Notes under the pieces: generated by a model
The model's input: only the letters and a program-made list of their open reading frames with translations
Databases searched by the model: none
Told to the model about the DNA's origin: nothing
Position numbers and translations under genes: made by a program
Shown here: positions 13,029 to 23,363 of the stretch, in pieces
Position numbering within the stretch: position 1 is the first letter of the stretch
Layout: each line of letters begins with the position of its first letter
DNA from: Sparassis latifolia
Taxonomy: Eukaryota; Basidiomycota; Agaricomycetes; Polyporales; Sparassidaceae
Direction: 5' to 3'
Assembly: GCA_018466975.1 (NCBI GenBank)
Contig: CM031561.1
Location: forward strand, 5,394,001-5,458,000
DNA: 64,000 nucleotides

Positions 13029-13870
13029 AGGACCCCCGACAAGTGGGGAAGGTCCCTGATCCAGTTACGGACAAATTTTGGACCTTCGAGAGCCTCATGT
13101 CTAGTATTTTCACGGACAAATCAGGGGTTGACCGGGACCGCCGGGTAGCTTGAGCCATTTCGCGGAAATCGAGGGGGCAGCGCCCAGGAGGCCTGATTTG
13201 GGGCAGGAAAAACGCCTGTGCAAACCTGGCGGGGGAGGGCGGGGCAGGAGGAGGAGTAACCAGCGCCCAAAATTACCTTTTTAGGGTTAAAAACCCACGC
13301 TAGGCCTGAGGAGAAACACGGGCCGAAAATATGGTGAGGCTAGTCTCGTAACCAGCCGTTCTGAGATTCGACCCTTTTTAGGATTTGTGTGGAGGGTCGT
13401 GTCAGAACGTCTGGTGAATTTCGTATAGGCGGGGGGGGGGGGTATGTCACATGGGCGTGACATCAGCCAAAACTCGAAACGTCCGAACTCGAACGCGGCG
13501 CATTCACGGGTTACCGATGCCTAGAATAGGGTTCGGGGTGCATATATGGTTGCATACATGAACAATATTTATCAGCAGGAGGCAGGAGATGTGCAGGTAC
13601 ACGCGGGATGACCAGCGTGACACGCGCTGCGCGGGAGCTACAGCCAGGAGGGCGTTACATACCCCCTCCCCTCTATACGACTTTCACCAGACGTTCTGCT
13701 GTGCGACCCTCTCTTCTGTCCGTTTTCGGTAAGTCGCACGTGAACGTCTGGTCACGAGACTATGGTGAGGCCTCATTTTCCACGGACATTTTTGGCCCAA
13801 AACGGCCTTTTCCCAACGGTCATTTTTGCCCTCTCCAGATCAGGCCTATTCACCAATTGTTGGGGGTCCT
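13029..13870. repeat. Non-coding fold-back (inverted-repeat) element, ~842 bp
   Basis: The outer ends are inverted copies: AGGACCCCCGACAAGTGG at 13029-13046 against CCAATTGTTGGGGGTCCT ending at 13870 (15 of 18 match after complementing). Inner arms at 13404-13429 and 13673-13698 match at 24 of 26 positions. Between outer and inner arms there is patchy inverted similarity, for example TAGTCTCGTAACCAG near 13345 against the complement near 13755. An 11-G run is at 13432-13442. No open frame of note occurs inside. It looks like a MITE-like or fold-back DNA element; a target-site duplication is not clear, so the exact ends are uncertain. Confidence 0.6.
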
Positions 13871-14129
13871 GTATAAGGCCTGCCCGTACGAACTTGGAGA
13901 TGCGATTTAACAGCAAACAGTCTGAAAGGACGCCGATCTAAATATATTCGCAGACCAGAGCACCACCATCATTCTTCTAATCGTACTAGAAAGTATCGCC
14001 TGGATAACTCTACAACTGCAGGGTAACGTGTTTGTCAAGAAACATAGATCTACTTAGCCGTACGACGCTTGCATTTTGCGAGGATCGCCACCACGTGTTA
14101 AACGAGCTGCTGCAAGAAAATACTGTCGC

Positions 14130-16040
14130 TCACGGCTTGTAAACGACAAGGAATAAGGGACGTATGGCTTCGTTCTGAACGGATGAGTCATTAGCATGGA
14201 CTACGAAGAGGACCAATCGTAGCAAGCTGACCTTGTACACTGTTCGGACAGATGGGACATATCCCTTAGGTTAGCAGCCGCGTATATCTTTCCATATCAC
14301 TCAAGACGCACCGATGCTCTCATCGTAGTTCAAGTCACCTCCAGGTTCGCCAACTACAGAGTCGTACCCCTGCGGCGGCTAGAGTGTGGCACAAGCCAGA
14401 CATAGGGCATAAACACTCTCCGTAATAGGAAAAAACATCGCTGATAACATACCTTCGTAAGCCTCTGGTCACCCATTTGAAGTTTAATGGCCTTTCCCAT
14501 GACAACCTTGCTAAGGAGCATCGCACGGTAGGGCGAGTCGCCCCACTCTGCGACGTAGTCGTTCGCCTGTACAAAGATTAATTAATGACACACGGAGATC
14601 AGCAGGCGCACCTTGGATGAAGTCGCTGACGTGTAGATGCCTGCGCCGAACCTCCCAAAGTTCGTCCGCTGGCCTACGCGCGTGAGCTGGAAGGACGACT
14701 GCACATTTTGATGAGTTTCGTCAGAGCGAGATGACGATTGAGGACCACAGACGGGTAAGAATGGTGGAAAGGTGTACTCACGCGTATGATCTCGCACAAC
14801 GAGCATGCAGGATTCCTGCAGAGCTCATGCATGCCGTCGTCGTTGCCCAGCTGGCATGCGCGAACCGTGCCATGCCACCGGCGGCAGGTGTTACCGCCCT
14901 TCAGGCTAGTGCGACGCTCCACGCCCAATCTGGCAATGAGGACCATCTCAGTATAGGCCATCAGGTGGGACAAGGGGGTATGGTCTTACTTATACCGTGC
15001 GAACTTGTCGTAGATACCTTTCTCCCCATAAATCTTCCATACCTATGGGCGTTGGTCAGCAATTACTTGTCTTTCAGTGAGGGGGAAAATCACATGTACG
15101 ACTGCGGGCACATTTGTGCCGTGCTTCCACCCCTCGCTGAACTGACGCTTGACTGGGAGATATGTCCATATGACCGGTATGGCGTAAACGAATATCACCG
15201 ACGTACCGCTATAAAATTCAGCATGACTTCTATTTACTTGAAGAATGATCGGGGCTACACGAAAAGACAGAAATTGACATGCAGCTAATGAATTTATGGA
15301 ACGGAAAGCATACCGGCATTGATGGCATCTAGACTGCATGTCTTAGAACAGAAGTCTGTCAGCTTGCCATTCACCACCGCCTTCGGGAGTTGGTTGCACC
15401 TGTGCGTACAATATTCAGTTCGGACGTCGACTGTCCTGGGAGGGGAACCCACAACAGGCATCCTTCAGCGTTTCCAGTCCTCACGGCGTCCCTAAACAAC
15501 GACATAGATATAAGCTGTGGATAGTGAGAGGGTATTACAAGCGTACCGACGGTGACGATTAGAACAGAACTGGCTAGGGATACCATCCCTGCCAGTCCAA
15601 ACACGACGACGGCACCCAGGGAGCCTGCAAATGCTGTTCCCGCTAGGTGCGGGTGATGCGCGTGGGCTCATGGGTACTGGAGTACCACTACGAAATGCAT
15701 TGGCGCAGCGAATTCCACAAAAATCGTGGACTGGATAGGGTTATACACCGTTGAATTAGAGGAAAAATCTCTGATTTCAGAGTGCCGCACCACGACCGTT
15801 TTGAACGTACACTGGACGGGCATTACATTTCTGGAGCGAAATTAGAAGAGCTCTACCCCTACGCAACGATCTAAGTGAGCCTACTTTGCAAAGCTTTTTG
15901 CCCTCCAACTGGGCCATTGCTTCGCGATGGGTTTTACCACAGTAGGATGAGAAAGATCCATCCGGATCTTGCCAAACCGCTCTGTTGCAACCAGGATATG
16001 CACACGGAGTAGTTGCTGTACGAACGGTATCTGAAGTCAT
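14130..16040 (-). CDS. Zinc-knuckle PARP-type ADP-ribosyltransferase, copy A
   Basis: Predicted 377-residue enzyme from 14 exons (first 15885-16040; others include 15791-15830, 15547-15730, 15453-15491, 15314-15399, 14782-14929, 14612-14698, 14453-14566, 14312-14378, 14232-14239 and 14130-14174). The N terminus carries four cysteine modules alternating C-x4-C...C-x3-H (CAYPGC, YCGKTH; CRLPGC, FCSNRH) with C-x2-C...C-x3-C (CKKC, FCGIRC; CLLC, FCSKTC). A spacer starting APIILQV and the motif WKIYGEKG precede the ADP-ribosyltransferase fold. Its landmarks are RWHGTVRAC (NAD-binding His), GRFGAGIYTSATSSK (Tyr) and LNYDESIVY (Glu), the H-Y-E triad of PARP-type enzymes. Transfer of ADP-ribose from NAD+ is the expected reaction; mono versus poly activity and target are unknown. 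No lesion is seen. It lies head-to-head with the NADAR gene. Confidence 0.88.
14232..14239 (-). other. 8-nt microexon of PARP copy A
   Basis: On the minus strand the eight bases TGTACAAG are bounded by ...AACAG before and GTCAG after. Including them gives ESIVYKNEAIRPLFLVVY, the conserved end of the PARP fold; skipping them breaks the frame. The corresponding microexons are 21146-21153 in copy B and 23455-23462 in copy C. Confidence 0.8.
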
Positions 16041-16070
16041 CTGGAATGCTATGAGGTGAGTACCAAGTCC

Positions 16071-16115
<45 letters not shown>

Positions 16116-16359
16116 CGTCGTCGGGGCACGTCGTTAACTCGAGCTACAGTAAGCGCCCATAACATCACGTACTAGGCTGCGGCTCAAGGCTTAGCTGCTC
16201 AGTTTGAACTCCAAGACCATCCGCTCACAAGCACCATTTTTTCGACTTCGAGAATAGAATATGCGGTTTGTACTACCTGCAGTAGTATATTATTTGTTCC
16301 CTTTCTCGTACTGGGCACCCGATATCCGCTCAAGACGGCGATCTTGTGATGACGACCCC
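16041..16359. promoter_or_regulatory. Shared 319-bp divergent promoter region of PARP-A and NADAR genes
   Basis: The ATG of PARP-A (minus, 16038-16040) and the proposed ATG of the NADAR gene (plus, 16360) are only 319 bp apart, so both upstream regions coincide. The stretch holds an (AGT)15 microsatellite and a pyrimidine-rich segment near 16298-16310 before the NADAR start. No specific transcription-factor site can be named. Co-regulation is inferred from spacing. Confidence 0.6.
16071..16115. repeat. (AGT)15 microsatellite followed by CGT units
   Basis: Fifteen uninterrupted AGT units (45 bp), then about three CGT-like units, 31 bp upstream of the PARP-A start codon in the divergent promoter region. 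Confidence 0.95.
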
Positions 16360-17263
16360 ATGGACGTCGACGAGCAAGATGGGCTAGGTGAGTTGATCCC
16401 TAGCTTCCTGTGCTATCATCCATAAAGCTCGTCTTACCTAACAGCGGCAGGTCCGAGTCATCATTCACGCTCACGAAGGTAGGGATTGGCGTTCCATGCG
16501 AGGTAATGTTCTACGACTACACTCACCCGCAATTTACCTAAGAAGTCATCCTCGATCGAACCGAGAACTTCGTCAGGAAGAGCATCGTCGACGGAGGCCG
16601 CATGAACCCCAGCCACAGCCCCTTCTTTTTTATAATCGCGATGAGCCCTATTACGAGTAAGTTACTCTCCTCATTATTACAGGATACTTACACCCATGCA
16701 GGTTCACGAATTTCTCGCATCATCCGATTGAATTCCGCGGACGTGTATACCCCACTTCCGAGCACTGTGAGCCTGCTTCAATGCAGCCTACGTGCAACGC
16801 TCACCGACTGCTTAGTGTTTCAAGCTCATAAATTTCTGGATTATCACCCCGACATTGCCGAACGGATCCGATGCATGCCCTCACCTAGTGCGGCTCTCCG
16901 CGAAGCGACCCGTCTGAACCGCCTCCGCCGTGTGGACTGGTATGATGTGAACGTCGGAATCATGGATATGGTCCTTGAGGCTAAGTTCACACAGCACCCG
17001 TCACTCCAACGGTTGCTACTTGAAACAGGGGATCGGCCTTTGTTCGAGAATAGCCCTGTACGTTTCCACATCAAGTGTTGTCACTTACTTGCTCGAACAC
17101 TTTATATTTCTGCTGCGTCAGGACATCGTCTATTCAGTGATGATACTGATCAACTTCGCAGGTGGACTCTTTCTGGGGCATAGGAGAGGACGCAAATGGC
17201 AGAAACGAACTTGGGAAGGCCCTGATGCGCCTTCGCGAGAAGTTGCAGAGAATGCCACACTGA
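16360..17263 (+). CDS. NADAR-domain protein (YbiA/RibX-like fold)
   Basis: Predicted 194-residue protein. Exons: 16360-16387, 16445-16478, 16543-16656, 16702-16766, 16816-17057, 17162-17263; introns 57, 64, 45, 49 and 104 nt, phases consistent. After a basic N-terminal tail the NADAR domain fills residues ~50-190: FYNRDEPYYEFTNFS, EFRGRVYPTSEHLFQAHKF with the conserved Glu and Lys, DWYDVNVGIMDMVLEAKF, LLLETGDRPLFENSPVDSFW, and GRNELGKALMRLREKL. NADAR proteins process NAD/ADP-ribose derivatives; members have been shown to remove ADP-ribose from guanine bases, and YbiA-type members cleave riboflavin-pathway N-glycosides. The domain appears complete and undamaged. The first two short exons are the least certain; an alternative start is the ATG at 16496, in frame with exon 3. 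It is divergent from PARP-A. Confidence 0.85.
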
Positions 17264-17453
17264 CCCGTGTGCAGAGGACGCGACGTCGTGTATTTCTAGT
17301 ACGATCTCATATCATATTCTTGTATTCCACACTTTTCCAACGTGGACTCCACGACCAGACGTGCAAACGAACGGCTGACAGATAGTGCAACAGTACAGCA
17401 GCATCCGACATACGAGGGTATATATTCAACAATAGCCAGCCGTTGCATTGCTA

Positions 17454-20202
17454 TCACAACTTGGCCTTAAGCTGTGTCGACAACTTGCCCTCCTTCTGAA
17501 GCAGTCTGGCGCGGTCGCGTAAGACACGGCGAAGGAGCTTCCCGCTGGGGTTTTTCGGAATGACGTCGACAAATTCGACGCCTCCAGCGAGATGCTTGTA
17601 GTCTATCTTCGCGTCGGCGACGTACTGATAGTGGCATAATTAGTATACCATAGTAGAATAGCGAGACCATAAACATGGACTAACCTTCACGAGAGACGCC
17701 TTGATCTCGCGAGCCAGAGCAGGATTCTTCTTCACACGTTCTGCAGCACCGGCAGAGAGCGCGACAAATGCGAGAGGGATTTCGCCCCGGTACTCGTCCG
17801 GGATGGGAACAACACAGACGTCAGACACATCCGGATGCTCAAGGAGATGTCCCTCGAGTTCCGCGGGTGCCACTGTAACACGCGTCAACACGACAGACGC
17901 CAAGTGCAATTATACAGCTAGTGCTCACCCTGGAAACCCTTGACCTTGATCAATTCCTGATGGGTATGTCTGTCGGCTAGATAATCGACACCATGGATAG
18001 TAAAAGAAATACCTTTATGCGATCAACAACGAACAGTTCTCCCTCCTGGTTAATTGTCACCTCATCCCCTGTGTGAACCCACCTAGACAGAATGAGTATC
18101 CGTCGTTGGCTTCCAATGGCTTTGCTTATACATACCCGTTCCTGAACGTCTCTCGAGTCCTGTGACACCAATCACAGTTAGCAGCTCATTTCCAGCAAGA
18201 AACAGTAATGCTCACGCTTCCACATTATCCAGGTAGCCAAGAGCCATCGCCGGCCCCCTGACGACGAGCTCTCCGGGCTCTCCAAATTTGGCCAGAGACC
18301 CGTCCGGCTTCACGACACGCGCGATGATGCCATTGACCAAGCGCCCCGAGCTGCCCGGGGTCGGGAGCCGCATCTGGGTTTGCGGGAAACTAACGACCGT
18401 ACACGTCTCGGTCATCCCTGTGCCGCGACCACGTCCGGTGCCTAAGATATGGGCAGTTAAAAAGGGAAACGTTATGGCTCACCGAATCCTTGGCCGACAT
18501 GTTTTAGCGAAGGGAACTTGGTCGCTACCAGGTTCGTGAGCTCAGAAGAGAGCGGCGCCGCTCCGCTGAGTGTCGCGCGGACGCTGCTTATGTCGAATTT
18601 CTCAACCAACGGATGCTGTACGACGATTTGAATGGGCACTCAGATAGAAGAAGGCGTGAGACGACTCACCTTGCACATGAGCACGAGCATGGGCGGTACG
18701 ACACTGTGCGATCGCAGGATCGTATCGAGAGCGATGCCGACGAGGTAAAGGCACTTACTAGATCACGCTCACGCGGTAACGCTGGATACTTGTGAGGAAC
18801 TCTGGAAGGTCGAACTTTGGGAGCACCACCAGGGTCATCTACGTACGTCATTGGTAAGATCCGCTCATGAAGGTCATACGTCTCGTTAACGTACGCCATA
18901 ATAGACAGAGAAGTGCACGAGTACAACGAGACCGAAGATGTCTGCAGCCAATGAGCAGGTTTGACTCGAGGGGGGAGACACAGACACTCACGGAAGAAAG
19001 GTAGAACTGTCGCTTGAGTCAGATACCCCTCTAATAAAGTAAACGTTAACCAACTCACCGCCTAACGCGACAGCGTCAACTCGGAGTACTCTGTCCGCTT
19101 CCACGGCGAACGGCGTCTCTGTCGCCCGCTGAGCAACCTGAATGACGTTCGCAATCATGTTGTAATGTGAAATGCACACAGCCTGATTAAAATGGTCTAT
19201 GAGCGCGACGCATAAATAATACTATCCGAGACTACCTTTGGTTTGCCAGTGGTGCCGCTCGAGAAGCTTAGGAACGCTAGTTTCGTCTTGCCTTCTCCGG
19301 GCTTCAACCGTTGCTCGACATAATTTTGCGGTGCAGACAAGCCTTCGGAAATCAACGCAGAGATCGTAGGGTATGGAGCGGCCGCCGTAGCAGGAAGTGC
19401 GTCCACAAGCATGATATTTTCGGGAGGGATACCCGCAGCTGTGGCCGCCACGAGTGCAATAGGATGATTCGCTGGGTGGGCAATGATCACTTTAGATTTG
19501 GACGTCACTAATTGGTGTTCCAGCTCCTCAGCAGTGTAAGCCGGATTCGCGGCACTTTTACAGTCAGAGTTTCAGTCTCTGAGAGCTCCAGCATGAGGAG
19601 AGATGACTACGTTACGATAGCCCCAAGTCTGTGGATCGCCCTAAAATTCTCGATATCAGGAAAGTACGTGGCGCACGGGGTCTTCAGACCCACCAGATGA
19701 TGCCAGGGTAGTCTCATGACGGCTGATATATTAGTTTGTTGGCTTGCCTCATCAGCGTAAGGCACACATACCAATGTGATTTGGACTAAACAAACACACT
19801 TCACACGACACCCTACCTCAGAATCAATATCCAGCATGCAACAGTCTAGCTCTTACCGACGTCATCCTCTCCTGAACGAATGGAAGGAAATGAAAAATGT
19901 GAGAAAGGAGGGGGAAGGATGAAGTTCAGAACATGCCTATGTGCCATCGAGAGTGTAGAGCATTCGCTAGCCCATGAACACGCGCTCTAATCTTGACGGC
20001 ATAGTTAGAAACCAACACCGTGCGAGAGTCGACGAACACATACCTCAGATGCATACAGCGAACGACCTGTGGCGGCATCCACGTACCAAGGCTTGGGAAT
20101 CTTCACGACTGGCCTGGTGACGTGATGGGTATCGAGCATAAACTGTGGAATAGTCAAGTCATCAGGAACAGGAGGGAGAGCACCGCCGGAGATTTCTGCC
20201 AT
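17454..20202 (-). CDS. 4-coumarate:CoA ligase-like AMP-forming acyl-CoA synthetase, PTS1 ending
   Basis: A full-length adenylate-forming enzyme of the 4CL/acyl-CoA ligase class: it activates a carboxylic acid with ATP and loads it on CoA. I can follow 19 exons from MAEISGGALPPVPDDL (ATG 20200-20202) to the stop at 17454-17456. Motifs in order: CLFSPNHI, IWAIHRLGAIV, SFSSGTTGKPK (P-loop), GVLPFFHIFGLVVVLVH, GQGFGMTETCTV, GYLDN, GWVHTGDEV, VDRIKELIKVKGFQVAPAEL, and PKNPSGKLLRR with the catalytic Lys. The last residues are AKL, a type 1 peroxisomal targeting signal. Five exons are tiny (about 15, 27, 19, 30 and 15 nt), each required to keep the family alignment. One intron appears to use a GC donor (near 19930). 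The substrate (fatty, phenylpropanoid or other acid) is undetermined. Confidence 0.85.
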
Positions 20203-20915
20203 CTTTTCAAAGTGCGAGCGAACGTCAAGAGCAAGGGGTTGGTGGTATGCGGAGAGGTCCTTTCAGTCCTTTTAGCGTCCACGGATGTCCCCTGACCGAT
20301 CAGAAATAACATGTCGGGACCGGCTGTAAATGCTCACCGATCTATGCGACAACGAGAGCACCGTGCGCATCGGACCCCGAGTTTTGTTGAGTGGATATCA
20401 CAGCACTGCTCCGTACAACATCGCAAAATTCGCCTTGAACTAGCAATAAAACTCCGTGGACTGTTGTTGAAACGTTGATCACGAACGCGGCGAGATAATA
20501 TCTCCAAGACTCGGAGGTTGGTGAGCATATTCCTCCGTATTCTGCTGGGCGTGGGAACTTGACGCTGGCATGTACCGTGAGAATCAGAATATTCTGTTCG
20601 CCATCGCAGCAAATTGGCATGCCGACCGATAACACCAAACGAGCTCGGCACCAAACAGCGAGGCCAACAAGTTTTGACATCGACCCGGCAAACTGGATTT
20701 ACGCCACAATGCTTTCGCAGCAGCACTGCCGAGGAGCCGGGAGAAGTTAACATCGTGTACGCCACAAAAACATATACCAGCTTGTGTTATTCGAATTCCT
20801 ATGCATCTGAGCTTGCGCTGTGACGGGAACTCACGGCAAACCAAGAAAAGGACGACACCAACAGCACTGGGTGAGTGAATAAGTCATTCAAGCGCGAACT
20901 ATGTAGAGAACTGCT
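20203..20915. other. Intergenic between 4CL-like gene and PARP copy B
   Basis: Several short open frames on both strands, none with a recognisable motif or splice-supported extension. The part nearest 20203 is the promoter of the 4CL-like gene; the part nearest 20915 is the 3' flank of PARP-B. Confidence 0.45.
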
Positions 20916-22949
20916 CTATGCTGTTGCTTTAACACAAAGGCATACACTGAACCAGGTCAACGGGGAGAAGGAACACAGAAACAAACAGCTCAGTCTTGAG
21001 CACAAGAACATCGTGTCTAAGCCGTCGCCCAACAGTGATGGTTCACGTTCCTGGTAGAGAATGAGGAATATCGGACGGATCGCATCGTTCTGCAAATCAA
21101 GGGATCAGCTTACGGCCTTCTCTCGTACACATCGTATTTACTCACCGTGTAGACTGTGAGATGTCCCATCATGAATAAATGGCACAGTGTTCTTGTAGAG
21201 GGGGGAAGGGACGCACCGATGCTCTCGTCGTAGTTCAGATCCCCTCCGGGCTCGCCGATGACTGAATCATACCCTGGCGGAGGCTGTATATGTGTTGTCA
21301 ATGTTCCATTCTCAGTGGCAGGAGCATAGAGCCAATGGACGCAAAGGGAGTCGTTACCTCTGTCAGTGTTTCATCTCCGGTATGAAGCTGGATTCCTTCC
21401 CCCATGACGACCTCATTAAGAAGCATTGATTTGTACGATGAGCCACCCGTCTCTGCGACGTAGTTATTGGCCTAAGAGAAAAGACTCCATCTCGCACGGG
21501 GATCAACTGTGTGACAAGGGACGAAACGACCGTACCTTCGAAGACGTTCCAGACGTGTAGATTCCTGCGCCAAACCGCCCAAAATTGGTACGCTCACCCG
21601 CACGCGCCAACTGAAATGACGACTGTAAAGAATCGAGCATATTAGTTAAGACGGTGAGCGCATTCACCCGGCAGGGACACCAAGAACGACACGCACGCGG
21701 ATGATATTACACAAAGAGCAGGTTTCGGAAGTGCAAAGCTCGCGTAATAATTCGCTGTCGCCCAGAGTACAGGCACGAATCGTGCCGTGCCAGCGCCTTT
21801 GCGTGTTCCCATCTTTCTTGCCTGTGCGGCGCTCCAAACTTAACCTATCGCGAACTATGCCTCAAATTTTTGCATAAGCAGGGTTAGAATCATTCGCACC
21901 TATATCGGTCGAATGTGTCGTTCGCATTCTTGCTACCGTAGATCTTCCAGATCTGCAATTCCCCATGACGTTGAGTGAGTCGTCACGAAAAGAGAGCCGC
22001 AAGATCGTAGTAGATGAACCTGGTAGACTACCGGGACGTTCGTGGAATGCTTCCACGTGTCCTTGAATTGCTCCTCCACTAAAGTGTTGTTTAGTGGCGG
22101 AGACTACGGAAGATGTGCACGCAGACGAATAACGCACCCTCTATGTATGCATTGTGCGACTTCTGCAGTTGCAAAATGATCGGAGCTGAAGACGCGAGCT
22201 CTAACAAATGACTGAAGAAACGAAACACAACAAAAACACGCACCGCTATCGACAGCGTCTTCCTTGCACCTCCTGGAGCAGAAGTCACTGTATCGATCAT
22301 TTATTCTGGCTTTCGGCGCAAGCCCACAGCTGTGTGTCCAGCAGTTAGACTACGTCATAATGTACTATGAATATCACGTACAACAAACATGCTTCAGCCG
22401 CGCCAGCCCTTACAGCCTTACTACGCCGGACGTCACTCATAAAAACACGGTGGAATATAGAACAGACTTACAGACGATGGCTCTCGGAGCAATATTCGCC
22501 CGGTACACCGTCGTCGTCCACGTACACGGGACGTTTACATTCGACGAGCTTGCACTGGCTCTCAGCGCTTTGTGCCGGAGCATCGCGTCGGATCTGGGTA
22601 CCATTACGATAGGCAGTGGCACATCGGACACCACAGAAGTCGTGAGCTGATGTGCAAGATAGTTATCAGCAATGCCCACATATGAAAGGTGCCTGGCGAG
22701 TCTACTTACAACGGCCATTTTCGACATAAACCGGGCGTGTTTGACAGTTCTGGGAGCCCGTCAGCAAAGTGCTAAGTAAGCCCAAGTACAGTTCACTTTG
22801 CAAAGCTCCCCGGCAGTAAATTGGGCTTTCTCAAGATGCGATCTACTACAATAGGCTGAGTAGGAGCCGTCTGGATCTTGCCAGACAGTCTTAGAGCAAT
22901 CCGGGTACGAGCACTGAGTATCCGCTGTACGAATCAGAGCGGCGCTCAT
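20916..22949 (-). CDS. Zinc-knuckle PARP-type ADP-ribosyltransferase, copy B (extended C terminus)
   Basis: Predicted 416-residue paralog with the same 14-exon plan as copies A and C (first exon 22797-22949, last 20916-21089). Zinc modules: CSYPDC/YCSRSH, CKNC/FCGVRC, CKLVEC/YCSESH, CLFC/FCSRRC. Catalytic landmarks: RWHGTIRACTLGD (His), GRFGAGIYTSGTSSK (Tyr), LNYDESIVY (Glu). The exon-intron phases are identical to the other copies, including the 8-nt microexon at 21146-21153. The odd feature is the 3' end: where A and C stop a few codons after the conserved VIY/VVY, this copy reads on for ~45 residues, ending in a Cys/Leu/Phe-rich hydrophobic stretch (TMFLCSRLSCLFLC and onward). That tail could anchor the enzyme in a membrane or simply be read-through into former 3' UTR. 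Confidence 0.85.
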
Positions 22950-23363
22950 TGTGACAATCACTGTGCACGGTAGGCGTAGAGTTGAAGACGGTGATAAGCG
23001 CACAAGGCTGCTTTACTGTCTCGACACGTCCATTTCCATTGTACGCGTCGACGTAAATCTCACATTTACCAAGTAGTCCGTAGAGTGATAGATGCGTGAA
23101 TATTATGCAACCGTGCGCCATCTACACCAAAGAAACGAGTATCATGTCTAGATCTGTTTGTTTGAGCCCTCGTGAAATAGGGCAGAGCGACGACAACCTT
23201 TGACATGGAGTTTACTGAGCAGCTCCAATTTTCAGTGTCCGATACACTGTCACGATGCATCTCTGCATGCGCCACACAAGAGTCGGCAACGACTTTAGTT
23301 AAAGACGAAAAATATGCCCTGGATTCAATAATTCTCGTTGCATCCCGCCCTGTGAGGCTCCGA
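22950..23363. other. 413-bp intergenic between PARP copies B and C
   Basis: This tandem spacer contains the promoter of copy B and the 3' flank of copy C. No other gene is visible. Confidence 0.5.

Noticed and set aside
20334..20844. A fourth PARP copy in the gap between the 4CL-like gene and copy B
   Set aside because: None of the conserved zinc or HG/Tyr/Glu motifs is present in any frame.
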